Shown piece after piece: positions 57,473-64,000 of a stretch of DNA of 64,000 bases. How positions within the stretch are numbered: position 1 is the first letter of the stretch; every line of letters starts with the position of its first letter. A program made the translations under genes and the position numbers. Location: positions 1 through 64,000 of the forward strand of contig NC_011246.1 of assembly GCF_000019705.1 (NCBI RefSeq), given 5' to 3'. The notes beneath the pieces are model-generated. The model did no database searches. It was not told where the DNA came from and was given only the letters and a program-made list of their open reading frames with translations. The stretch is from Borrelia recurrentis A1. Lineage in GTDB: Bacteria; Spirochaetota; Spirochaetia; Borreliales; Borreliaceae.

Positions 57473-58039
57473 TTAACCTTTATAAGTAGAAATATTAAAA
57501 GTTTTTAATATTTTAATTTGCAAACTAACATTAATCTCTTCAATAAATGCAGCATCTCTAAATTTTAAAGAATTAATAATAGCCAATTCATGAAATCCAA
57601 TCATAGGACCATAAACAGAATAATAAGAACCCATCTTAAATCGTTCTCTAAAGTGCACTTTAACAAAATTAACATTAAACTCTAAAACACTATTTGCATA
57701 AGATGTTTTTTTAAAATGTTCGATCAAAAACTTATCATGTATGGAAGACAAAATTCCATTAGAAACATTAATTATCTCTGGATTTGACACAACATTATAA
57801 CTTAAAATTTCACCTTCCTTTAAATTAACATTAACAGTTCCCTGCTCACTACTGGCATTGCTAAAACTCTCCTCGGTTGGTTTTGATTTTGGAAATATAA
57901 AAAACAACTGTGGCACATACACAAATCCCTTAAAATCGGGACGAGGAAAAAGGACAATAAAATTAGATGAAGCTGAGAGACTTAAAATATGATTTACAAT
58001 ATCCAAAATCATTGATGTTACATTTTTTTTATCTAACAT
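57473..58039 (-). CDS. DUF792-type phage protein
   Basis: 188 residues, starting MLDKKNVTSMILDIVNHILS. It has FIVLFPRPDFKGFVYVPQLFFIFP, then a beta-rich body ending FNISTYKG. It lies after the tape-measure-type gene, where cp32/lp54 place DUF792. AGGATATTTAT precedes the ATG. By position it is probably a tail hub or baseplate part (LysM-adaptor-like proteins occupy this place in other contractile phages); no catalytic motif. Confidence 0.7.
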   Translation of the reverse strand: MLDKKNVTSMILDIVNHILSLSASSNFIVLFPRPDFKGFVYVPQLFFIFPKSKPTEESFSNASSEQGTVNVNLKEGEILSYNVVSNPEIINVSNGILSSIHDKFLIEHFKKTSYANSVLEFNVNFVKVHFRERFKMGSYYSVYGPMIGFHELAIINSLKFRDAAFIEEINVSLQIKILKTFNISTYKG

Positions 58040-58063
58040 ATAAATATCCTCATAAATAAAATT

Positions 58064-59530
58064 TTAAGGAATACGCGAGATTGCATTACCAATCTTACTA
58101 TCATTTATATTACTCCCAAAAGACCCACCTTGAGAATTACGAGTTATTGCATCCGACAAAGCATTAATAGCATTCTCAACATTATTAAAATAAACACTTA
58201 AAGGATCTAAAACATTCCTCTCAAAATCCATACCACAAACCTGCTTTATTGAATCTCTAATTTCTATTAAAATTACATTTAAATCATTACAAACATCATT
58301 AAATTTTAAACTATCCAAGTCTAAATTGGTTCCCAAATTAGCTTCTGGTTCTATTTTTAAACTGGTTTTATCCACTACATCTTGCTCTGCATCTTCAGAT
58401 TTCTCTTCATCACTATTCCAACCAATAATTTTCTTTAAATTGAAATCTTTTAACATTACATCTAACTTCGTACCAAATTGTGACATCAAATTAGAAAAAA
58501 GATCTGAGGCTAAACCTCCCAAAGGTGCTCCAAGAGAATTACCAAGAGAACCTTTGATATAATCTGTTCTCTTTTCTTTAATAGTAGCAAAACTTTTTGT
58601 TAATTGATTCTTAAAAGGAGACAAAATATTATCATTAAATAATTTATAAACAACAGAAACAGCATCATCATTATCATTTGGTTTCTGTTTACCCTTAAAA
58701 TTACTTGCCAAATTAACCATTTCAAAAAACATTTTGGGTATATCTGTTACACTTTTCTGTTGATCATTAAACAATAGAGATTTAAAACCAGCCGTTTTGC
58801 GAATAAAATCATTAATATCCACCTGAGTATCAAATTTGCCCGTACTTGCAAGCATGCTTTTAATTTTTTGAGTTTCAGATTTGTTATAAGTCACATCATT
58901 AATTCCCAATACAGAACCACCTTTGGTTTTAAAATCAAAATCACCAGGAAGCATATTTAAACGTGTCTTAGAAGCTGCATTTACATTTAAATATTTAAAA
59001 ATATCTGAATATAACATATTTGACTTTATATTTGCATTTGAAACCAAATCTAAATTTGAATTTAAGCGTGGCAAATTATCATATAAATTATTAGACTCCA
59101 TAGGTACTAAAGGTATTAAAAAAGAATTTGAAACTAAAGGTTTAATTAAATTAAAATTATTTTCTTGATTGTCATTCTTTTCTCTAGACCTAAAAGGTTT
59201 CATACTTAAATCTTTAAAATTTAAATTTTTCATAGATTTTGGTGATTCAATTAAGTCAAAATCAATATTTGGTAATTTAGATTTTGATAATTTGGGCAAA
59301 TAACTTATAAAATCATCACTAAAATCTTTGGCAAAGACTTTACCAAAATCTTTAGATTTAAAATCATTAGAGTTAGATATAGAAAAAAGAGAAGCTATTT
59401 GTTTTTTAAAAAAATCATTACTACCCATAAACTTTGATTTAAATTTTGATTTTAAATATTCATCTAACTCAATATTAAAATTAGAAAGATAGGTTAAATC
59501 TTTCTTTGTAGCATCAATGCCCAAACCCAT
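58064..59530 (-). CDS. Tape-measure-type tail protein (DUF759-like)
   Basis: 488 residues, the longest of the phage block. The N-terminal half is rich in Asn, Ser and Lys with helices; a Gly/Ala-rich segment (SLGNSLGAPLGGLASDLFSN, about 335-354) follows, then a helical C-terminus. Size, helicity and place between DUF1322 and DUF792 match the putative tape-measure gene of cp32/lp54. It is short for a tape measure, implying a short tail if functional. GGGAG lies before the ATG. Confidence 0.7.
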   Translation of the reverse strand: MGLGIDATKKDLTYLSNFNIELDEYLKSKFKSKFMGSNDFFKKQIASLFSISNSNDFKSKDFGKVFAKDFSDDFISYLPKLSKSKLPNIDFDLIESPKSMKNLNFKDLSMKPFRSREKNDNQENNFNLIKPLVSNSFLIPLVPMESNNLYDNLPRLNSNLDLVSNANIKSNMLYSDIFKYLNVNAASKTRLNMLPGDFDFKTKGGSVLGINDVTYNKSETQKIKSMLASTGKFDTQVDINDFIRKTAGFKSLLFNDQQKSVTDIPKMFFEMVNLASNFKGKQKPNDNDDAVSVVYKLFNDNILSPFKNQLTKSFATIKEKRTDYIKGSLGNSLGAPLGGLASDLFSNLMSQFGTKLDVMLKDFNLKKIIGWNSDEEKSEDAEQDVVDKTSLKIEPEANLGTNLDLDSLKFNDVCNDLNVILIEIRDSIKQVCGMDFERNVLDPLSVYFNNVENAINALSDAITRNSQGGSFGSNINDSKIGNAISRIP

Positions 59531-59543
59531 AAAAAATCTCCCA

Positions 59544-59762
59544 TTAACCTAATAACTTTGAAACCAAAAATTTTTCATACACTTTTTTCTTAAGTTTAAA
59601 ATTAGCAATTTTGTTAATTTCCATAAGTTCATCATATTTAAACTTCTTAACATCATTAAATGTACAAACCTCCATTAAAACGGGGAAATAATACTTACAA
59701 GTTTCACTTCTTAAATACTTTAAATAATTTAAATATTCATTTAAAATTTCACTGCGATTCAT
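59544..59762 (-). CDS. DUF1322-type small phage protein
   Basis: 72 residues, MNRSEILNEYLNYLKYLRSE, helical throughout and ending KFLVSKLLG. It lies directly before the tape-measure-type gene, a place often taken by tail assembly chaperones. The gap to the next gene is 13 bases. DUF number from recalled cp32 order. Confidence 0.7.
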   Translation of the reverse strand: MNRSEILNEYLNYLKYLRSETCKYYFPVLMEVCTFNDVKKFKYDELMEINKIANFKLKKKVYEKFLVSKLLG

Positions 59763-59786
59763 AAATTTTCCTTAAATTTTTTAAAT

Positions 59787-60209
59787 CTAACCAACTTCTC
59801 TTAACACTAAATCATCATAATTCCACCTCTCATCAATATATGAATACTTAACAAAAGTCCCATCAGAATCTTGAAAACTCTCAATATAAACCAGACTAGG
59901 CTTTTGCAATCCCGATATTTTTTCAACTAAAGAATACTCAATAGCAAACAAAATAGTAGGAAGTGGATATTTATACAAAAATGAATACTCTTTATTATCA
60001 TTAATAATGTCATAAAATTCATCAAAAAAAGATGCAGATATCATTAAAGAGCTTATTTTTTTCAAAGTAGATAAATTATTTAATTCTCGTCTTAAAGTTT
60101 CTTGACTTGAATCAAAACCTAAAATAGAATCCCAATCATACATAGGAATATCTCTTATAACATATTCATAAGCTTTATGCTTAGTTAAAATTTTAAGTTT
60201 ATATCTCAT
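59787..60209 (-). CDS. DUF1473-type phage protein
   Basis: 140 residues, MRYKLKILTKHKAYEYVIRD. Mixed alpha/beta, with WDSILGFDSSQETLRREL. It follows the tail-tube-type gene by 3 bases and precedes DUF1322. Together with DUF1322 it occupies the assembly-chaperone position of contractile phages (inference from order). The ribosome site GAGAGGAGTTG lies in the end of the previous gene. Confidence 0.7.
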   Translation of the reverse strand: MRYKLKILTKHKAYEYVIRDIPMYDWDSILGFDSSQETLRRELNNLSTLKKISSLMISASFFDEFYDIINDNKEYSFLYKYPLPTILFAIEYSLVEKISGLQKPSLVYIESFQDSDGTFVKYSYIDERWNYDDLVLREVG

Positions 60210-60212
60210 TCA

Positions 60213-60632
60213 TCAACTCCTCTCAACTTCACAATTAATTGCATGAATTACAAAATTTACAGTATCACTGCCACTTGCATAAGTTCTACTTGGAATTTCA
60301 GAAAAAAATGCACTATTAGAAATAATCTTAAGTCCCATCTGGTCATTAAAAACCAATGATTTTAATTTGTCTCTCTTATAGCTAGAACCATAAAATTGCT
60401 CATTACTAAGTTTAGTTAACACCTTATAATCAAATGATCCTTTGGTAATCTCTAAATTAAATATGTGAATAATAGTTCTAGGATCTCTAAAACTTGGAAT
60501 TGGAACATTTCGCTCCTCAGTACTGGCAGTTGCCATAACATTTGGAGAAGTTGAATATTGCAATTTGCCCCTATCAATAAGCACACCTGAGAAACTAAAG
60601 AACACTAAATCTAATGAATAATAATCCTTCAT
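60213..60632 (-). CDS. DUF1463-type phage protein, tail-tube-like
   Basis: 139 residues from the ATG at 60632 (GGGAGG 7 bases upstream), overlapping the sheath-type stop in ATGA. It is rich in beta-like stretches (SLDLVFFSFSGVLIDRGKLQ; DTVNFVIHAINCEV). Small size and the place directly after the sheath gene fit a tail-tube protein, as in the sheath-tube pairs of contractile phages. DUF number recalled. Confidence 0.72.
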   Translation of the reverse strand: MKDYYSLDLVFFSFSGVLIDRGKLQYSTSPNVMATASTEERNVPIPSFRDPRTIIHIFNLEITKGSFDYKVLTKLSNEQFYGSSYKRDKLKSLVFNDQMGLKIISNSAFFSEIPSRTYASGSDTVNFVIHAINCEVERS

Positions 60633-61708
60633 CAATCAACCTCCCGTCTTAAATAATCATTAATATCATCACTACTTATGTTTAACACAACACTCTTAAA
60701 ACTATCATTATATTTAACACGAATAGACAAATCTAAACCCAAAATATTATCTCTCTTAAGTCCAAACTTAATATCACCAAAAGACACAATAAGTCCCCTC
60801 TCTTTAAATTCTTTAAATAAACACTCAAGTCCTGCTGTATAAGCATTTGGTTTCCCATCAGCAAATTTTAATTCACTAAGCTTACTATTTTGCCTATGAT
60901 TTCGATTCCAAATACGAATAAGTTCATGTGTTGATTCATTCTTTAAAAGACAATAAGTGAATGCCTCATCAATTGGCATTGATGAACAATCTACCGCTTC
61001 CTTAAATGCCAAAACACCATCTCTACCGGTTTCATTTAAAAGCGAATAAAAATTAATATTATTACGTCTTAAATTATTAATCAAAGTTGCATCATAAATT
61101 GGACTTGCTCGTAATGTAATTCCATAAGGATTTACAGAATGAAACATGCTAGCTTCATATAAATATTTAGCTACAAATTTAAGATGTAAATTATCAGCAC
61201 CATTATCATAAACCAAAATAACACCATCCCTCTGACTTACTGCTAACGCTTCCAAAAATTCAGGCAGTCTATTAAGATTTGTTGAGAATACTACAAATTT
61301 AACAAGACCTTTAATCATATTCCATTCTGCTCCAAAATTTTCTTCTAGATTAGCAACAAATATAACAACTACATGTATATTTTTCTTTAAAAACTTAACA
61401 ACATCTTCTATATTTTCGTAGATATAAAAATCAAAAGACCTAAGCCCCTCCTCATTAAAAAAATCATTGCTACTCTTTATTAAAAACTCAATCTGATCGG
61501 CAGCTAATTTAACCTTTCCTACATCTGTTTTAACATCATCTCTTACACTCATAGAAGTTAAAAAATCTCTAAAACTTCCACTAGTCAAGACGAAATGCCC
61601 TTTTTCTAAAACATCACTCTTATAAATAAGCAAAGGATTATAATAACCAATATTATTCAACTTCACTTTATCTTCAATTAAATTGACATTAATTGTATCT
61701 TGTGGCAT
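60632..61708 (-). CDS. DUF787-type phage protein, tail-sheath-like
   Basis: 358 residues. FVLTSGSFRDFLTSMSVRDD near 38-57, a Rossmann-like middle (NIHVVVIFVANLEENFG; DGVILVYDNGAD), and a C-terminus ending VVLNISSDDINDYLRREVD. The layout fits the cp32/lp54 DUF787 protein, considered a contractile sheath by size and by pairing with the following small tube-like gene. AGGAGATAAT precedes the ATG. No break seen. Confidence 0.75.
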   Translation of the reverse strand: MPQDTINVNLIEDKVKLNNIGYYNPLLIYKSDVLEKGHFVLTSGSFRDFLTSMSVRDDVKTDVGKVKLAADQIEFLIKSSNDFFNEEGLRSFDFYIYENIEDVVKFLKKNIHVVVIFVANLEENFGAEWNMIKGLVKFVVFSTNLNRLPEFLEALAVSQRDGVILVYDNGADNLHLKFVAKYLYEASMFHSVNPYGITLRASPIYDATLINNLRRNNINFYSLLNETGRDGVLAFKEAVDCSSMPIDEAFTYCLLKNESTHELIRIWNRNHRQNSKLSELKFADGKPNAYTAGLECLFKEFKERGLIVSFGDIKFGLKRDNILGLDLSIRVKYNDSFKSVVLNISSDDINDYLRREVD

Positions 61709-61753
61709 ATTATCTCCTATTTTTAAATTTAACTTTTAAGTTTAATTTATTTT

Positions 61754-62302
61754 TTAATCTATTTTATTTTCAACAATTTGTATATTTGCCCTGTAATTCT
61801 GACTAAGTCCCAAAACACCTTTTAATCCATTACAAGAAGTCTTAACAAACCCTCCATTTCTTAAATCACTTGTGGATTTTAAATAATAATTCAAAGATAA
61901 ATCATATTCCTTTTCTAAAGGATTTTGTTTTAAAAACTTAAATTTAAATGCATTCTCATGCAAAAATTCTAAAAAATATTCATAAATAGTATGCAATCCA
62001 ACATATATCTTAAGTTCCCCAACCTCTCCCACAAATCCCAAAAAGAAAAGTATAAATTTAAATCCAAACTCATTAACATTCTCATAAAAACTCCCACTTC
62101 TAAAATTCCTAACATCCAAAGAATCAAAACCTTCAGGCCTTATTACTAAAAGATAAGAACCATTAATTTCTAGATCATTTAAATATAAAGGATTATAAGA
62201 ATTGATAATCTTCACTTTTAAAGAATGTTTCTTTAAATAATCTTTAAACTCAAACAATATTTTTACTAAAAAAGTTTGAGATTCATATAAACTCAGTAAC
62301 AC
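61754..62302 (-). CDS. DUF764-type phage protein
   Basis: 182 residues. The start is GTG at 62302 with TTTGGAGAATATTT upstream. Rich in Phe and Leu (FGFKFILFFLGFVGEVGELK), with no long enough membrane helix. It lies between DUF1506 and the sheath-type gene, the place of tail-completion proteins. Identification by order and size in cp32/lp54. Confidence 0.72.
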   Translation of the reverse strand: MLLSLYESQTFLVKILFEFKDYLKKHSLKVKIINSYNPLYLNDLEINGSYLLVIRPEGFDSLDVRNFRSGSFYENVNEFGFKFILFFLGFVGEVGELKIYVGLHTIYEYFLEFLHENAFKFKFLKQNPLEKEYDLSLNYYLKSTSDLRNGGFVKTSCNGLKGVLGLSQNYRANIQIVENKID

Positions 62303-62334
62303 AAATATTCTCCAAATAAACGTAAAAATTTAAG

Positions 62335-62709
62335 TTAAAGTTTTCTAAGCATCAAAACAATATATCTAAATCTTTGATTTAAAGAAAAATTTAAATGCCT
62401 ACTTACACTTAAAATTTCCATAATATCATTACCCACTAATAATTGCTCTCCTGAATTAAAATCAAGAATATCTAAAGTATAAGTCTTTGCATGAATTTCT
62501 TTAACAAATATATTAGAATCAAAAAGCTCAATATTACTCTCACCACTTGGTAAAAACACTCCATCAAATTTAATAGGAGTTGTCTTATCAATCTTAATTT
62601 CATAAGAAAAATTGGTCCTGTTTTTAATTAAATTTTTCTTAAATAAAAACATTGGTTGTGTATACCTTTTCATATTTCGAACTATGGCTAAATTAATAGC
62701 ATCCATCAT
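62335..62709 (-). CDS. DUF1506-type phage protein
   Basis: 124 residues, starting MMDAINLAIVRNMKRYTQPM. Beta-rich middle (YEIKIDKTTPIKFDGVFLPS). It overlaps the end of the upstream gene by 4 bases (ATGA), a coupled start. The place corresponds to a head-tail joining protein. Recalled DUF number. Confidence 0.72.
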   Translation of the reverse strand: MMDAINLAIVRNMKRYTQPMFLFKKNLIKNRTNFSYEIKIDKTTPIKFDGVFLPSGESNIELFDSNIFVKEIHAKTYTLDILDFNSGEQLLVGNDIMEILSVSRHLNFSLNQRFRYIVLMLRKL

Positions 62710-63098
62710 ACAACCCCTATTAAAACTTTCCTATTAGTCTTAATATCCTCTACAAGATTATTAAAAGCAGAACAAAAATCATTAACCAAAACTTCACCAT
62801 GCAATGCATCATCAAAATACTCAACTGATACTTCACCTAATCTTTCTGATTTAATTTTACCCAAATCAAAATACAAAAGTTTTCCTCGCTTTTTAAGTTC
62901 ACATCCAATAAAATAATAAATAAGCAAAAACACATTACTTGAATTTAAATCTTTAAGTCCTAAACCTCTGCTAAGTAAAACATCCTCAAGTAACCCTATA
63001 TACAAATTAAATTCTTCAAAATTAAAATCTAAACTCTTAATCATAAGTAAATTCAATATTTTAGAATAAATTTTATCTAAATCCTCATTACTATCCAT
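62706..63098 (-). CDS. DUF3890-type phage protein, head-tail adaptor position
   Basis: 130 residues from the ATG at 63098, which lies 2 bases after the stop of the upstream gene; a TTG 4 codons earlier overlaps it. Helical N-terminus (DLDKIYSKILNLLMIKSLDF), then LSRGLGLKDLNSSNVFLLIY. Position and helicity match head-completion adaptors (gp6-like) and the cp32 DUF3890 family. Confidence 0.72.
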   Translation of the reverse strand: MDSNEDLDKIYSKILNLLMIKSLDFNFEEFNLYIGLLEDVLLSRGLGLKDLNSSNVFLLIYYFIGCELKKRGKLLYFDLGKIKSERLGEVSVEYFDDALHGEVLVNDFCSAFNNLVEDIKTNRKVLIGVV

Positions 63099-63100
63099 TA

Positions 63101-64000
63101 TTATGTCCAACTTATCTTAAATCTAAGTATTGATTTTTCACTTGCAAGAATGCTTCCAATAGAAAAATCCAAAAAACTAGTTCTAAAATTACTACTTGAC
63201 ATTTGTGTATATGCATTTAAAATTGGAGGATGTCCATCTTTTAGCAATAAAAGCTTAGAACTTTTTGGATAAATTAACATCTCATCATCCAATAAATTGG
63301 TAGTCTCAAACTCAATATCAGCATCATTATTTATTGCTCTTAGAGAATCAAACAACACATCTTTATATGAATAATTATTATTACTCAATCTCTCAAGCAA
63401 TATCGCTTTAATTTTAGGAGTTGTAAGTACTCTAAAAGGCACTCCTCGCTCATCTTCTACATTAATATTACCAATCTCATCATTACAAGCCTTTATTAAA
63501 TCAGAAGCTTTAGTAATTTTAATATTTTTATCTATTTGTCCTGGAATATTAAGTAATCCATACATAGTTTCTCTATTAGAATCATCAACCAAAAGTGTTC
63601 TCTCTTTAGAACCAGAAAAACACAAACCACCCCTTAAATAATGTGAACTTAAAAGTTTATGTATTTGTGATAAGGAATACCTAAGTCCTTCTCTCATATT
63701 AATATTATTAACTGCTTGAATATCCAATCTGCCATCAGGTGCATAATATGTAAATGCATATTGAAAAGGTAAATAATTAACAAGAACAACTTGTCTTTTA
63801 AACTTAATAGTAGCAACCGTACTAAAATCATTTACTTTCAGTGTTGGTAAATCCACGATACTAGAATTCCATTTAATAACTCGCTCACTTGTAAGTGATG
63901 CATCATTAGTTTCTATTTGTTCATTATCAAAAAAATGATAATATTCAGGGATTGGCCTATCAACAAAAAGAGAATCTCTAAGAGTATTTACAAATTCTTC
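63101..64000 (-). CDS. Probable phage major capsid protein, 5' end outside window
   Basis: The frame is open from the right edge (EEFVNTLRDSLFVDRPIPEY is the first visible part) to TAA at 63101-63103, about 299 residues visible, so the internal GTG at 63856 is not the start. It contains TMYGLLNIPGQ, like the GLLN-x-PG segment of HK97-fold capsid and encapsulin proteins, and ends ILRFKISWT. A capsid gene directly before a head-tail adaptor is the expected order. Fold assignment is an inference. Confidence 0.65.
   Translation of the reverse strand, partial: EEFVNTLRDSLFVDRPIPEYYHFFDNEQIETNDASLTSERVIKWNSSIVDLPTLKVNDFSTVATIKFKRQVVLVNYLPFQYAFTYYAPDGRLDIQAVNNINMREGLRYSLSQIHKLLSSHYLRGGLCFSGSKERTLLVDDSNRETMYGLLNIPGQIDKNIKITKASDLIKACNDEIGNINVEDERGVPFRVLTTPKIKAILLERLSNNNYSYKDVLFDSLRAINNDADIEFETTNLLDDEMLIYPKSSKLLLLKDGHPPILNAYTQMSSSNFRTSFLDFSIGSILASEKSILRFKISWT

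Noticed and set aside
63101-63856. A 251-residue gene starting at the GTG at 63856
   Set aside because: The frame is open without a stop to the window edge and the upstream residues look coding, so the gene is cut by the window instead.
1-64000. CRISPR arrays, tRNA or rRNA genes
   Set aside because: No regularly spaced direct repeats and no tRNA-like cloverleaf or rRNA sequence was noticed on reading; an exhaustive search could not be run.

Overview
This window looks like part of the large linear plasmid (megaplasmid) of a relapsing-fever Borrelia. The evidence is very AT-rich DNA, dozens of short-signal Borrelia-type lipoproteins, a thyX-nrdI-nrdE-nrdF cluster (known from relapsing-fever megaplasmids and absent from Lyme Borrelia), and a block of cp32/lp54-type prophage late genes. 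The species cannot be fixed from sequence alone.

Layout. 1-1.5 kb: 3' end of a long coiled-coil gene. 1.9-3.9 kb: a BTA121-like lipoprotein and a small secreted protein. 4-47 kb: an array of about 35 paralogous surface-lipoprotein genes, almost all on the minus strand, each with its own ribosome site and often its own terminator. It divides into subfamily A (4-24 kb; a YYYRPEGF-like motif, a VYAVLKGD-like motif and a C-terminal Cys pair before LKN), subfamily B (24-29.4 kb; shorter, three members with collagen-like GXY stalks) and subfamily C (30-47 kb; a NIPFxKIS motif and a YSSLGYD motif). A block of four subfamily A genes (18.3-22.6 kb) is on the plus strand. Two IS605-type elements (tnpA and tnpB divergent) sit in the array. 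The one at 12.4-14.1 kb is decayed and the one at 39.3-41 kb has intact tnpA and tnpB.

47-51.5 kb: nucleotide metabolism (ThyX makes dTMP, NrdIEF makes dNTPs from ribonucleotides). 51.8-54.5 kb: two paralogous lipoproteins of another family and a frameshifted BTA121-like gene. 54.7-64 kb: prophage-derived head-completion and contractile-tail genes in cp32/lp54 order, on the minus strand. They run from a capsid-like protein cut by the right edge, through sheath, tube and tape-measure-type proteins, to DUF693 (frameshifted) and DUF777.

The most interesting signals are these. (1) Several lipoprotein genes are broken by one-base frameshifts at A7 tracts, where paralogs carry A8 or A6G; all need the same -1 shift. 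This could be phase variation, transcriptional slippage, programmed frameshifting, or simple decay or base-calling error. (2) Three tandem lipoproteins have collagen-like GXY repeats directly after the lipidated cysteine. (3) Some array members have lost the lipid-attachment cysteine or the whole signal peptide. (4) One lipoprotein has a six-cysteine Cys/Trp-rich patch. (5) An Arg/Ser/Pro-rich secreted protein is embedded in the phage tail operon. Family names and DUF numbers are from memory of Borrelia families and were not checked by search.
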